6,131 nt of DNA from CBDVAK01 sp965371945 (GTDB taxonomy: Bacteria > Pseudomonadota > Gammaproteobacteria > Competibacterales > JAHEDQ01): the NCBI GenBank assembly GCA_965371945.1, contig CBDVAK010000216.1, positions 1-6,131 on the forward strand, given 5' to 3'. A program made the translations under genes and the position numbers. The notes below the pieces were generated by a model that ran no database searches, was not told the origin of the DNA, and saw only the letters and a list, made by a program, of their open reading frames with translations. Shown here in pieces: positions 1-6,131 of the stretch (positions are counted from its first letter, which is position 1; each line of letters begins with the position of its first letter).

Positions 1-9
1 CGTGTGGCG

Positions 10-1056
10 ATGAAGGGGATGTCCCCTGCGTCCATCCTGTTGGTCAAGCTCAGCTCGCTGGGTGATGTACTGCACACCCTGCCCGCGCTCAGTGACGCGC
101 AGGCAGCATTTCCCGGGATCAAGATTGACTGGGTAATCGAGCAGGCGTTCGCGGAGATTCCCGGCTGGCACCCGGCAGTCGAGCGTACCATCGTGTTGCC
201 ACACCGGGCCTGGCGAAAGCAGCCGCTGCAGGCGTTGACCACAGGCGCGGTGGTCGATTTCGTGAACAAGCTCAGAGCGGTCGATTACGAGTGGATCATC
301 GATGCCCAGGGGCTGCTGGGCAAGTCGGCGTGGGTGGGCTGGCTGGCAAAGGGGCGGTCCGTGGGTCTGAGCTGGTCTTCGGCCCGCGAACCGCTGGCAT
401 CGTTGTGCTATCGGCGACGCATCGCGGTACCCAGGGAGCTGCATGCGGTGGAACGGCTGCGGACACTGTTTGCCGAGGCGCTGGGCTATCGGAAACCGGA
501 ATCCAGCCCCGACTACGGACTGCGCCGTCAACACAAGCCGACCGAGGCAACTCCGCGACGGCTGATGTTTCTGCACGGCACGACCTGGTCCAGCAAGCAA
601 TGGCCGCAGCCTTATTGGGCAGAGCTCATCCGCATGGCGGGCGATGCGGGCTACGATATTCGCCTCACCTGGGGTGATTCACCGGAACGTACGCGGGCCC
701 TGGCGCTGGCGCGGGGGTGCCAAGCCGTGAAGGTGTTGGGCCGTCTCGATTTGACCGGGATCGCCAGGGAGCTGGCTGCTGCGGCCGCGGTGGTGACGGT
801 CGATACCGGGCTTGGGCATCTGGCGGCAGCTCTGGGTGTGCCGGCGGTTGCCTTGTACGGGCCTACGTCGGCGCTGCGCACCGGCACCTATGGAAAGGCT
901 CAACGCCATTTGGTGGCGGATTATCCCTGTAGCCCCTGTTTTGCAAGGACCTGCCGATATCGTGGTACCACCGCACTTGATCCGCCCTGCCTGGAGTTGC
1001 TGACACCTGAGCGGGTATGGACGCAAGTGCAGGAGTTGCTGGCGGCGCGGGTATAG
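10..1056 (+). CDS. waaC: Lipopolysaccharide heptosyltransferase I (WaaC/RfaC type)
   Basis: Predicted GT9-family glycosyltransferase that adds the first L-glycero-D-manno-heptose from ADP-heptose to Kdo2-lipid A on the inner face of the inner membrane. Numbered from the ATG at 10 (348 residues, slightly longer than the usual 320-330), the N-terminus has the family signature KLSSLGDVLHTLPAL. Its Asp19 matches the catalytic Asp13 of the E. coli enzyme. A central SKQWP motif has Lys196 at the position of the phosphate-binding lysine. The C-terminal Rossmann half carries VDTGLGHLAAALG (about 264-276) and LYGPT, as in WaaC. A Cys cluster follows (307, 310, 315, 327). Start choice: GTG at 4, ATG at 10 and ATG at 19 are all in frame, and the frame is open to base 1. 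I prefer 10 because it forms ATGA with a TGA in another frame (11-13), the usual coupled junction with an upstream gene. WaaF is the main alternative, but the N-terminal motif favours WaaC. Confidence 0.9.
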   Translation: MKGMSPASILLVKLSSLGDVLHTLPALSDAQAAFPGIKIDWVIEQAFAEIPGWHPAVERTIVLPHRAWRKQPLQALTTGAVVDFVNKLRAVDYEWIIDAQGLLGKSAWVGWLAKGRSVGLSWSSAREPLASLCYRRRIAVPRELHAVERLRTLFAEALGYRKPESSPDYGLRRQHKPTEATPRRLMFLHGTTWSSKQWPQPYWAELIRMAGDAGYDIRLTWGDSPERTRALALARGCQAVKVLGRLDLTGIARELAAAAAVVTVDTGLGHLAAALGVPAVALYGPTSALRTGTYGKAQRHLVADYPCSPCFARTCRYRGTTALDPPCLELLTPERVWTQVQELLAARV

Positions 1057-1072
1057 CGTCCTTGCGCCATAC
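1051..1072. terminator. Possible bidirectional stem-loop between convergent genes
   Basis: An inverted repeat spans the waaC stop codon and most of the 19-base gap to the dehydrogenase stop. GTAT (1051-1054) pairs with ATAC (1069-1072) and GCG (1056-1058) with CGC (1065-1067), around a 6-base loop. Position 1055 against 1068 is an A-C mismatch in the rightward transcript but a U-G wobble in the leftward one. The 8-bp stem is therefore continuous only for the dehydrogenase mRNA. No T-tract follows on either side, so intrinsic termination would be weak. It may instead stabilise 3' ends. Confidence 0.3.
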
Positions 1073-1075
1073 TGA

Positions 1076-2236
1076 TCAGCGGCTGACGGGAACCAGACGC
1101 AACAGCTCACCGTTGCGCTCGTCGGTAAGCAGGTAGAGATAGCCATCGGGGCCGCTGCGCACATCGCGAATCCTGCCGTATTCGCCTTCCAGCAGACGCT
1201 GCTCGCTGCTGACGCCCGTGTCGTCCAGTTGCAGTCTCACCAGCAGTTCGAATTTGAGCGAGCCTATGAACAGATCACCCTGCCACTGCGGAAACTTGTC
1301 GCCGTCGTAGAACGCCATCCCGGACGGCGCGATCGAAGGAACCCAGTAATAAATCGGAGGCTCGACATCGGCCCTGGTGGTGCCTTCCCCGATCCGCGTT
1401 CCGGTCACGTAGTTGCGCCCGTAAGTGACCGCCGGCCAGCCATAGTTGGCACCCGCTTTGAGCACATTGAGTTCATCCCCACCCTGTGGTCCGTGTTCGT
1501 GCATCCAGATCCGCCCGCTGCCGGGCTGTAGCGCGATACCCTGTACGTTGCGGTTGCCGTAGCTGTATATCTCCGGCAATGCTGCTGGTCGCCGCAGCAA
1601 CGGATTGTCGGCGGGCACGCCGCCGTCATCGCGAATGCGGACCACCGAGCCGGGGTGGGTGCCGAGATCCTGACCATTGGGTCGGTGGCCGCGCTCGCCC
1701 AGCGTGACATAGAGGTAGCCATCAGCACCGAACAGCAATCGCGACCCAAAGTGTCGGCCCCCGCCAAAACCGGGTGTTGCGCTGAAGATCGTTTCGACCT
1801 CGCCAATGCTGTGGCCGTCGAAGCGGCCGCGTGCCACCCGGGTGCCGCGGCCGCCGGGCATGTTCGCGCTGAACGACAGATATACCAGCCGGTTCTGTTC
1901 GAAGTCGGGATGCAGCGCGACGTCCATCAGGCCACCCTGACCACCCGTGGCAATGGCGGGCAGCCCGTTGACCGGTTCGGGTGCCAGTCGACCCGCACCG
2001 ATCACCCGCAACCGGCCCGGGCGCTCGGTTACCAGAATGTCGCCATTGGGCAGAAACGCCATACCCCAGGGGTGTTCAAGACCGCTGACCACGGTCTCGA
2101 CCTCGAAAGGGGGCTGGCGCACGGCTTCCGTCGCATTGCATCCCGAGAACGCCAGCAACGCCAGCACCAGCCACCAGCCGCAAGGGCTGCGGCACGGAAG
2201 ATTCCTGATCGATACTTTCTGGTGAAATCTAGACAT
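1076..2236 (-). CDS. PQQ-dependent aldose sugar dehydrogenase, probable lipoprotein
   Basis: Six-bladed beta-propeller quinoprotein of the glucose/sorbosone dehydrogenase family, closest in pattern to E. coli Asd (YliI). It would oxidise aldose sugars in the periplasm with PQQ and Ca2+ and pass on the electrons. From the ATG at 2236 it has 386 residues. A basic n-region and a hydrophobic stretch (about 21-30) end in FSGC with Cys33, a somewhat atypical lipobox that suggests a lipidated, membrane-anchored form. Domain landmarks are GLEHPWGMAFLPNGDILVTE (52-71), GGRHFGSRL with His162 at the catalytic base position of soluble glucose dehydrogenase (His144), YSYGNRNVQG with Arg229 at the PQQ-binding Arg position, and HEHGPQGGDELN (246-257) followed by GANYGWP. 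An upstream in-frame ATG at 2302 is rejected because it would bury the signal peptide. CAGGG (complement of 2243-2247) lies 6 bases before the chosen ATG. Whether the host makes PQQ cannot be seen here. Confidence 0.9.
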   Translation of the reverse strand: MSRFHQKVSIRNLPCRSPCGWWLVLALLAFSGCNATEAVRQPPFEVETVVSGLEHPWGMAFLPNGDILVTERPGRLRVIGAGRLAPEPVNGLPAIATGGQGGLMDVALHPDFEQNRLVYLSFSANMPGGRGTRVARGRFDGHSIGEVETIFSATPGFGGGRHFGSRLLFGADGYLYVTLGERGHRPNGQDLGTHPGSVVRIRDDGGVPADNPLLRRPAALPEIYSYGNRNVQGIALQPGSGRIWMHEHGPQGGDELNVLKAGANYGWPAVTYGRNYVTGTRIGEGTTRADVEPPIYYWVPSIAPSGMAFYDGDKFPQWQGDLFIGSLKFELLVRLQLDDTGVSSEQRLLEGEYGRIRDVRSGPDGYLYLLTDERNGELLRLVPVSR

Positions 2237-2237
2237 G
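2221..2237 (+). promoter_or_regulatory. Ribosome binding site and start overlapping the divergent start
   Basis: GGTGA at 2221-2225 lies 9 bases before the ATG at 2235 and favours that start over the in-frame ATG at 2250, which has no purine-rich site in front of it. The ATG at 2235-2237 overlaps the reverse-strand ATG of the dehydrogenase (2234-2236) within one CATG. Any promoter for either gene must therefore lie in the other gene's coding sequence. I could not assign a convincing -35/-10 pair on either side. Confidence 0.45.
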
Positions 2238-3110
2238 GCAGACCCTGATATGAATGGCTGGCAACGATACACCCCTGGCGAACTGGACGCGCAGTACAAC
2301 AATCGCGCCGCAGTTCCGGAGCATGCCGGTATCTTCCAGCGCTGGGATGAGGACAGCCGGGCACTGCGCGAGCAGAGCGAGCACCGGCTCGATGTTCGTT
2401 ATGGCAAAGAGCCACGGCAGACCCTGGACCTGTTCTTGCCGGGTTGCCTGCCGGCGCCATTGCATGTGTTCATCCACGGCGGTTACTGGCAGGCCATGGA
2501 CAAGTCGTTGTTCAGCTTCATGGCTGCAGGGTTGCTGGCCGAGGGGGTGTCGGTAGCGGTGCTCAACTACCGTTTGTGTCCGGCGGTGGGTCTGGACCAA
2601 ATTGTCGAGGACGCCCGCCAGGCTTGTGTAAGCCTTTGGCGGCAGGCGCCCGGCCTGCGCCTGGATCGTGAAGGCTGCCAGGTCAGCGGTCATTCCGCGG
2701 GCGGCCATCTGGTGGCGATGTTGATGACCACCGACTGGCGACGCTATGGCCGCGAGCTGCCGCCGGACCTGGTTGCCAGCGGGATCTCTCTCAGCGGCCT
2801 GTTCGATCTGGAACCGCTGCGACATACAATCGTCAACAAGGCCTTGGCCATGGACCGCGAAACGGCACGGCGCAACAGTCCGATCCACTATTTGCCAGTC
2901 GCAGGTACCCGCCTGCTGCTGGCGGTGGGGTCGGCGGAAAGTGCCGAATATCATCGCCAGAACGAGTGTCTCAAGGATGCCTGGAACAGCAGCGATTCCG
3001 AGCTGGAAATCCTGGATCTGGAAGGTCACAACCATTTCACCATACCCGATGAACTGGCGCGTCGCGACGGTAGGCTTTGTGTGTTGGCATCACAGATGCT
3101 GCAAAGGTGA
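2235..3110 (+). CDS. Alpha/beta hydrolase, arylformamidase (kynurenine formamidase)-like
   Basis: Predicted cytoplasmic serine hydrolase of 291 residues, typical for the AFMID-like branch of the alpha/beta hydrolase fold; no signal peptide is visible. HGGYW (81-85) is the oxyanion-hole motif characteristic of this branch. SGHSAGG (151-157) is the nucleophile elbow with Ser154. GHNHF (264-268) supplies the probable catalytic His267. The acid is expected in the segment VGSAESAEY, where Glu235 takes the place usually held by Asp. The N-terminal part (GELDAQYNNRAAVP) is also typical of the family. The characterised activity of relatives is hydrolysis of N-formylkynurenine to kynurenine and formate in tryptophan breakdown. 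No tryptophan dioxygenase or kynureninase gene is nearby, so the substrate is open and another small ester or amide is possible. It is divergent from the PQQ dehydrogenase with overlapping start codons, which may mean shared control. Confidence 0.8.
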   Translation: MADPDMNGWQRYTPGELDAQYNNRAAVPEHAGIFQRWDEDSRALREQSEHRLDVRYGKEPRQTLDLFLPGCLPAPLHVFIHGGYWQAMDKSLFSFMAAGLLAEGVSVAVLNYRLCPAVGLDQIVEDARQACVSLWRQAPGLRLDREGCQVSGHSAGGHLVAMLMTTDWRRYGRELPPDLVASGISLSGLFDLEPLRHTIVNKALAMDRETARRNSPIHYLPVAGTRLLLAVGSAESAEYHRQNECLKDAWNSSDSELEILDLEGHNHFTIPDELARRDGRLCVLASQMLQR

Positions 3111-3267
3111 CTCGCGCCACAGTGACGGCGGCCTTGATCGGCTCGCAAGCAGGGCCCGGACAGGTGTCTTCAGCGTTAACCGGTGACCGCTTGGAGTTCA
3201 GGAAGTTTGCGATCCATCGGACCGGAATCTGGGCGAATTCGGATCTGTTTACGTGACTGGAAAGTAG

Positions 3268-3273
3268 TATACT
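3268..3273 (+). promoter_or_regulatory. Candidate -10 box just upstream of the outer-membrane protein gene
   Basis: TATACT differs from the TATAAT consensus at one base. It sits inside a short inverted repeat, AAGTA (3262-3266) and TACTT (3270-3274). No good -35 is present at 16-18 bases; the best loose match, CTGTTT at 3245-3250, has the right 17-base spacing but few consensus bases. Transcription from this box would begin about 1-3 bases before the ATG at 3282. The rest of the gap 3111-3281 shows no small ORF with a plausible start and no clear terminator. Confidence 0.25.
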
Positions 3274-3281
3274 TGCAGTCG

Positions 3282-3941
3282 ATGAAATTCTCCTGTCCGC
3301 CAGTCATAGCGCTCGCCAGCACGCAGTTCCTTGGTGCACTGGCTGTATTGCTGCTGTCCGCCCCGGCCGGGGCTCAGGATACCGATTATCTGGTCCGGGT
3401 CGGCCAAAGTGGGATGTCACCGAATTTTTCGTTGCAGCTATCCGAATCCTGGAATGCCCGTTTCGGCCTCGAACGATTCGAGCATCCTTGGGGCATCGGT
3501 GCCGATCAGCGGGGCTACAGTATTTCTCCCGATTCGGCGCGGGGCTCGGCGTTTCTCGACTGGCGTCCGATTGCCAGCGGATTTCGTGTCAGTGGTGGTC
3601 TGCTCTATCAAGGCGACAATGTCGACGGCAACTACGACCCGCAGGCGAACGGGTATATCGGTTCCCTCAATCTTGATGCAGATTCGGAGCAATGGCAGGC
3701 CGCACCCTATCTGGGGGTGGGCTGGGACAGCGCTGTGCAGCGCTCAGAGCCGGGCTGGAACCTGAAGCTGGATGCCGGTGTCCTGTTCCCGGGCAATGCT
3801 GCCGGAGCAAATACGGGAAGTGAGGCTGCGGCCCGCGGGCTTGCACCCGGTTTTCAGAATGATACCGGTGAACGGGGCTCCGACCTCGGTCGGTTCGGCC
3901 AGTATCCAGTGCTTTCCATAGGCGCCCGCTACCGCTGGTAG
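3282..3941 (+). CDS. Small outer-membrane beta-barrel protein with signal peptide
   Basis: Predicted secreted precursor of 219 residues. The signal peptide (1-31) has Lys2, a hydrophobic core ending in ALAVLLLSAPAGA, and a likely signal peptidase I site after Ala31 (AGA/QDTDY). The mature part alternates polar and hydrophobic residues, has glycine- and aromatic-rich strands, and ends in ARYRW. A terminal aromatic after alternating residues is the usual recognition signal for barrel assembly by the BAM complex. Segments such as PYLGVGW, LDAGVLFPG and YPVLSIGARYRW resemble a widespread family of uncharacterised proteobacterial outer-membrane proteins of about 220 residues that I recognise by pattern only; its function is unknown. 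The start was chosen because an upstream in-frame GTG at 3183 would add 33 residues ahead of the signal peptide. No Shine-Dalgarno sequence precedes the ATG. It appears to be transcribed alone or with the genes that follow. Confidence 0.8.
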   Translation: MKFSCPPVIALASTQFLGALAVLLLSAPAGAQDTDYLVRVGQSGMSPNFSLQLSESWNARFGLERFEHPWGIGADQRGYSISPDSARGSAFLDWRPIASGFRVSGGLLYQGDNVDGNYDPQANGYIGSLNLDADSEQWQAAPYLGVGWDSAVQRSEPGWNLKLDAGVLFPGNAAGANTGSEAAARGLAPGFQNDTGERGSDLGRFGQYPVLSIGARYRW

Positions 3942-3983
3942 CTTTGTTGACAGAAATCGCCGCTTCCATTCGGCAAGCGATGA

Positions 3984-4013
3984 TTGCCTGTCCTGCCTGG
4001 CCGTGTGTATCGT
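3984..4013 (+). promoter_or_regulatory. Weak candidate promoter for the metY operon
   Basis: TTGCCT (3984-3989) and TATCGT (4008-4013) are separated by 18 bases and each match the sigma-70 consensus at four of six positions. They lie in the 105-base gap before metY, giving a leader of about 25 bases. A perfect TTGACA at 3947-3952 also occurs in this gap but has no -10 partner at 16-18 bases. I recognise no MetJ box or SAM riboswitch in the gap. Confidence 0.2.
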
Positions 4014-4046
4014 AGCGGCTCATTCGATTACGGACAGCGCGCGAGC

Positions 4047-5342
4047 ATGAACGGCCCCGACTATGTTTCTTTTGACACCCTGAGCCTGCACGCGGGTCAG
4101 CGCCCCGAGCCCACCACCGGTGCCCGGGCCACGCCCATCTATCAGACCACCTCTTTCGTGTTTCGCGATACGGAGCACGCGGCCAGTCTGTTCAACTCGG
4201 AACGAGCCGGACATGTCTATTCGCGTATTACCAACCCGACCAACGCGGTGCTGGAAGAGCGTATCGCCGCGCTCGAAGGTGGCGTTGGCGCGATCGCCAC
4301 CGCCAGTGGCCAGGCGGCCATGCACCTGGCCATTGCCACGCTGACCGGGGCGGGTGGGCACATAGTCGCATCGCGATCGCTGTATGGCGGCTCCCATAAC
4401 CTGCTCAGCTACACCCTGCCACGTTTCGGCATCGACACCACCTTTGTGAATCCCCGCGATCCGTCGGCTTTTGCCGACGCGATCCGGCCCGAAACCCGGC
4501 TGCTGTTCGGTGAAACGCTGGGTAATCCGGGTCTCGACGTACTTGATATCCCGGCGGTATCCGGTATTGCTCATGCCGCCGGACTGCCCTTGCTGATCGA
4601 TTCCACCTTTACCACACCTTATCTGTGTCGTCCCTTTGAGTTGGGTGCCGATCTGATTTTCCATTCGGCTACCAAGTTTCTGGGTGGTCATGGCGTGGCG
4701 ATCGGCGGTCTGCTGGTCGACAGTGGCCGCTTCGACTGGGAGGCATCGGGCAGGTTCGAAACTCTGACCGAGCCATACGAGGGGTTCCACGGCATGGATT
4801 TCAGCGAGGAATTCGGTCCCGGGGCCTATCTGATGCGGGCTCGCAAGGAAGGCCTCAGGGACTTCGGTGCCTGTATGAGCCCCACTACCGCTTTCCATCT
4901 GCTGCAAGGTGTTGAAACCCTGCCTTTGCGCATGCAGCGGCATGTCGACAACAGCCGCGCGGTGGTGGCTTTTCTGGTCGGGCATAGCGCCGTGGAATGG
5001 GTCAGCTACCCGGAGCTTGCCGACCATCCGGACCACGAATTGGCGAAACGCCTGTTACCGCGCGGCTGTGGTGCTGTTTTCAGCTTCGGGATCAGTGGAG
5101 GCCGCGATGCCGGGCGAAAATTCATCGAAAGCCTGCAGCTGTTCTCACATCTGGCCAACGTGGGAGATGCCAAGTCGCTGGTTATCCACCCGGCCAGCAC
5201 CACCCATCATCGTATGGATGACGATGCCCTGCGCGCCGCTGGTATCAGCGAGGGACTGGTGAGGGTGTCGATTGGTCTGGAGGATCCCGCCGACCTGCAA
5301 CAGGACCTTGATCGGGCCTTGCGGCAATCGCAAAGAGTCTGA
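4047..5342 (+). CDS. metY: O-acetylhomoserine sulfhydrylase (O-acetylhomoserine aminocarboxypropyltransferase)
   Basis: PLP enzyme of the Cys/Met metabolism family (fold type I) that condenses O-acetyl-L-homoserine with sulfide to give homocysteine and acetate in methionine synthesis by direct sulfhydrylation; cytoplasmic, usually tetrameric. From the ATG at 4047 it has 431 residues, normal for MetY and longer than cystathionine gamma-synthase. The N-terminus SFDTLSLHAGQ and ATPIYQTTSFVF is typical. Landmarks are YSRITNPT (Tyr58 and Arg60, cofactor phosphate), SGQAA (87-91), Tyr113 stacking on PLP, Asp185 in LIDST, SATKFLGGHG with the Schiff-base Lys210, and RVSIGLED with Arg406 for the substrate carboxylate. 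The insert around 236-275 with LRDFGACMSP is the MetY-specific region. In-frame codons upstream (TTG at 3984) add a segment without family resemblance. Only a weak purine run (GCGAG, one base from the ATG) precedes the start, so initiation may be inefficient. A close relative using O-succinylhomoserine is less likely. Confidence 0.93.
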   Translation: MNGPDYVSFDTLSLHAGQRPEPTTGARATPIYQTTSFVFRDTEHAASLFNSERAGHVYSRITNPTNAVLEERIAALEGGVGAIATASGQAAMHLAIATLTGAGGHIVASRSLYGGSHNLLSYTLPRFGIDTTFVNPRDPSAFADAIRPETRLLFGETLGNPGLDVLDIPAVSGIAHAAGLPLLIDSTFTTPYLCRPFELGADLIFHSATKFLGGHGVAIGGLLVDSGRFDWEASGRFETLTEPYEGFHGMDFSEEFGPGAYLMRARKEGLRDFGACMSPTTAFHLLQGVETLPLRMQRHVDNSRAVVAFLVGHSAVEWVSYPELADHPDHELAKRLLPRGCGAVFSFGISGGRDAGRKFIESLQLFSHLANVGDAKSLVIHPASTTHHRMDDDALRAAGISEGLVRVSIGLEDPADLQQDLDRALRQSQRV

Positions 5343-5347
5343 CCATG
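5333..5347 (+). promoter_or_regulatory. Ribosome binding site inside the metY 3' end
   Basis: AAGAG at 5333-5337 lies 7 bases before the ATG at 5345 and within the last codons of metY. With only two bases between the metY stop and this ATG, it supports this start and suggests translational coupling of the two genes. Confidence 0.5.
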
Positions 5348-6131
5348 GAGATCGAATTCGACGGTGACAGCAGCTACGTATACACCGCTGGCAGGGCTCT
5401 GGTAGCAGAACTGCCGACTATCGTCTTTGTCCATGGTGCCGGCGCTGATCATAGTGCGTGGATACTGCAGAGCCGCTATTTCGGATATCACGGCTACAAT
5501 GTCCTGGCGGTGGATTTGCTTGGGCACGGCCGCTCCCGGGGTACCGCGGCTGGTGAGATTGGCGACCTGGCGGCCTGGTTGAACGGATTGCTTGGCGCCA
5601 CCGGGACGGAACAGGCCGCGGTGGTGGGGCACAGCATGGGATCGCTGGTTGCGCTGGAGACCGCGATCCGCTATCCGCAAAGGGTTTCGGCTCTCGCTTT
5701 GCTTGGCACCGCGTTGCCCATGTCGGTTGGCGGGCCGTTACTCGAGGCCGCTGCCGCCGATCAACATGCGGCTTTCGACATGGTCAATGTCTGGGGACAT
5801 AGCTATCGTGCCCAGCTCGGTGGCAACGCGGTGCCAGGCATGTGGCTGACCGGCGCTGCGCTGCGAGTTCTGGAACGCTCCGACCCGGGCATCCTGTATC
5901 GGGATTTGAATGCCTGCAACAGCTATGAGTTGGATGCGCTCGCAGTGGCCGGGATTCAATGTCCGGTGTTGCTGATTCTGGGCTCCGCGGACATGATGAC
6001 CCGGCCCAGGGCTGCGCAAGCCCTCGAGCAGCTGTTGCCGGACTCGCGTACCCGGAGGCTTGAGGGTTGCGGCCACATGATGATGAGCGAGTGCCCGGAC
6101 GCGGTACTGGATGCCCTGATCGAATTCCTCT
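5345..6131 (+). CDS. Alpha/beta fold hydrolase, 3' end cut by the window
   Basis: Open frame of 262 codons that runs off the right edge; since the family is usually 250-280 residues, little is missing. It is a classical single-domain alpha/beta hydrolase with no lid insertion beyond a short helical cap (about 125-190) and no signal peptide, so cytoplasmic. Motifs in order: VHGAG (29-33, oxyanion hole), DLLGHGRS (57-64), VVGHSMGS (93-100) with nucleophile Ser97, LILGSADMMT (209-218) with acid Asp216, and EGCGHMMMSECP (240-251) with His244. All triad residues are in place, so it should be active. The substrate cannot be read from the sequence; esterase, thioesterase or C-C bond hydrolase are all possible. 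It is too short, and lacks the motifs, for the homoserine acetyltransferase MetX. It follows metY after two bases and is almost certainly co-transcribed, which suggests a link to homoserine or sulfur amino acid metabolism, by context only. Confidence 0.85.
   Translation, partial: MEIEFDGDSSYVYTAGRALVAELPTIVFVHGAGADHSAWILQSRYFGYHGYNVLAVDLLGHGRSRGTAAGEIGDLAAWLNGLLGATGTEQAAVVGHSMGSLVALETAIRYPQRVSALALLGTALPMSVGGPLLEAAAADQHAAFDMVNVWGHSYRAQLGGNAVPGMWLTGAALRVLERSDPGILYRDLNACNSYELDALAVAGIQCPVLLILGSADMMTRPRAAQALEQLLPDSRTRRLEGCGHMMMSECPDAVLDALIEFL

Noticed and set aside
1655..2248. Forward open frame of 197 codons inside the dehydrogenase gene
   Set aside because: It is a shadow of the reverse-strand propeller gene, with low-complexity Arg/Ala/Gln-rich sequence and no recognisable motif.
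2264..2272. GTGTATCGT nine-mer found upstream of both metY (4005-4013) and, on the reverse strand, the dehydrogenase
   Set aside because: Many nine-base matches are expected by chance in a window of this size, and the flanks are not alike, so a shared operator is not supported.
2229..3035. Reverse-strand open frame of 268 codons opposite the formamidase-like gene
   Set aside because: The forward frame carries all the catalytic motifs; the reverse frame shows no domain pattern and would also collide with the dehydrogenase start.
3947..3952. Perfect TTGACA -35 hexamer after the outer-membrane protein gene
   Set aside because: No -10-like sequence is found 16-18 bases downstream, so it is probably chance.
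3961..3979. CGCTT/AAGCG inverted repeat with a 9-base loop as a terminator
   Set aside because: Only five base pairs, a long loop and no T-tract; too weak to call.
3942..4046. SAM riboswitch or MetJ operator before metY
   Set aside because: The gap is short, and I see neither the paired-stem pattern of known SAM riboswitches nor tandem AGACGTCT-like met boxes.
4020..5036. Long reverse-strand open frame of 338 codons opposite metY
   Set aside because: It lies opposite a gene with full-length family motifs, has no recognisable protein pattern, and long antisense frames are expected in GC-rich coding DNA.

Overview
The window looks like ordinary chromosomal sequence from a GC-rich (roughly 60% by eye) Gram-negative bacterium. 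It is most likely a gammaproteobacterium, because it carries an LPS inner-core heptosyltransferase, a lipoprotein-type PQQ sugar dehydrogenase and a small outer-membrane barrel protein with a C-terminal aromatic residue. The taxonomic call is inference. I see no transposase, integrase, tRNA, rRNA, CRISPR array, toxin-antitoxin pair or phage gene. The coding density and base composition are even along its length.

Layout, left to right. A heptosyltransferase I gene (waaC type) reads rightward from the left edge. It probably overlaps the end of an upstream gene by an ATGA junction. It converges on a leftward gene for a PQQ-dependent aldose sugar dehydrogenase lipoprotein; the 19 bases between the two stop codons, with the flanking bases, form a short stem-loop. 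The dehydrogenase gene is divergent from a rightward alpha/beta hydrolase of the arylformamidase (kynurenine formamidase-like) type, and the two start codons share the same CATG tetramer. After a 171-base gap comes a small outer-membrane protein of about 219 residues with a signal peptide. After another 105 bases comes an O-acetylhomoserine sulfhydrylase (metY). Two bases beyond its stop, a second alpha/beta hydrolase starts and runs off the right edge.

How the genes work together. Apart from the metY-hydrolase pair, which is almost certainly one transcription unit, the neighbours do not form an obvious pathway. They cover LPS core assembly, periplasmic sugar oxidation, a formamidase or esterase activity, an envelope barrel, and homocysteine synthesis by direct sulfhydrylation. 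I did not find a convincing undescribed system. The items worth a second look are small: the fully overlapped divergent starts, the convergent stem-loop, a TATACT box almost touching the start of the outer-membrane protein gene, the uncharacterised hydrolase coupled to metY, and a Glu at the expected acid position of the first hydrolase.
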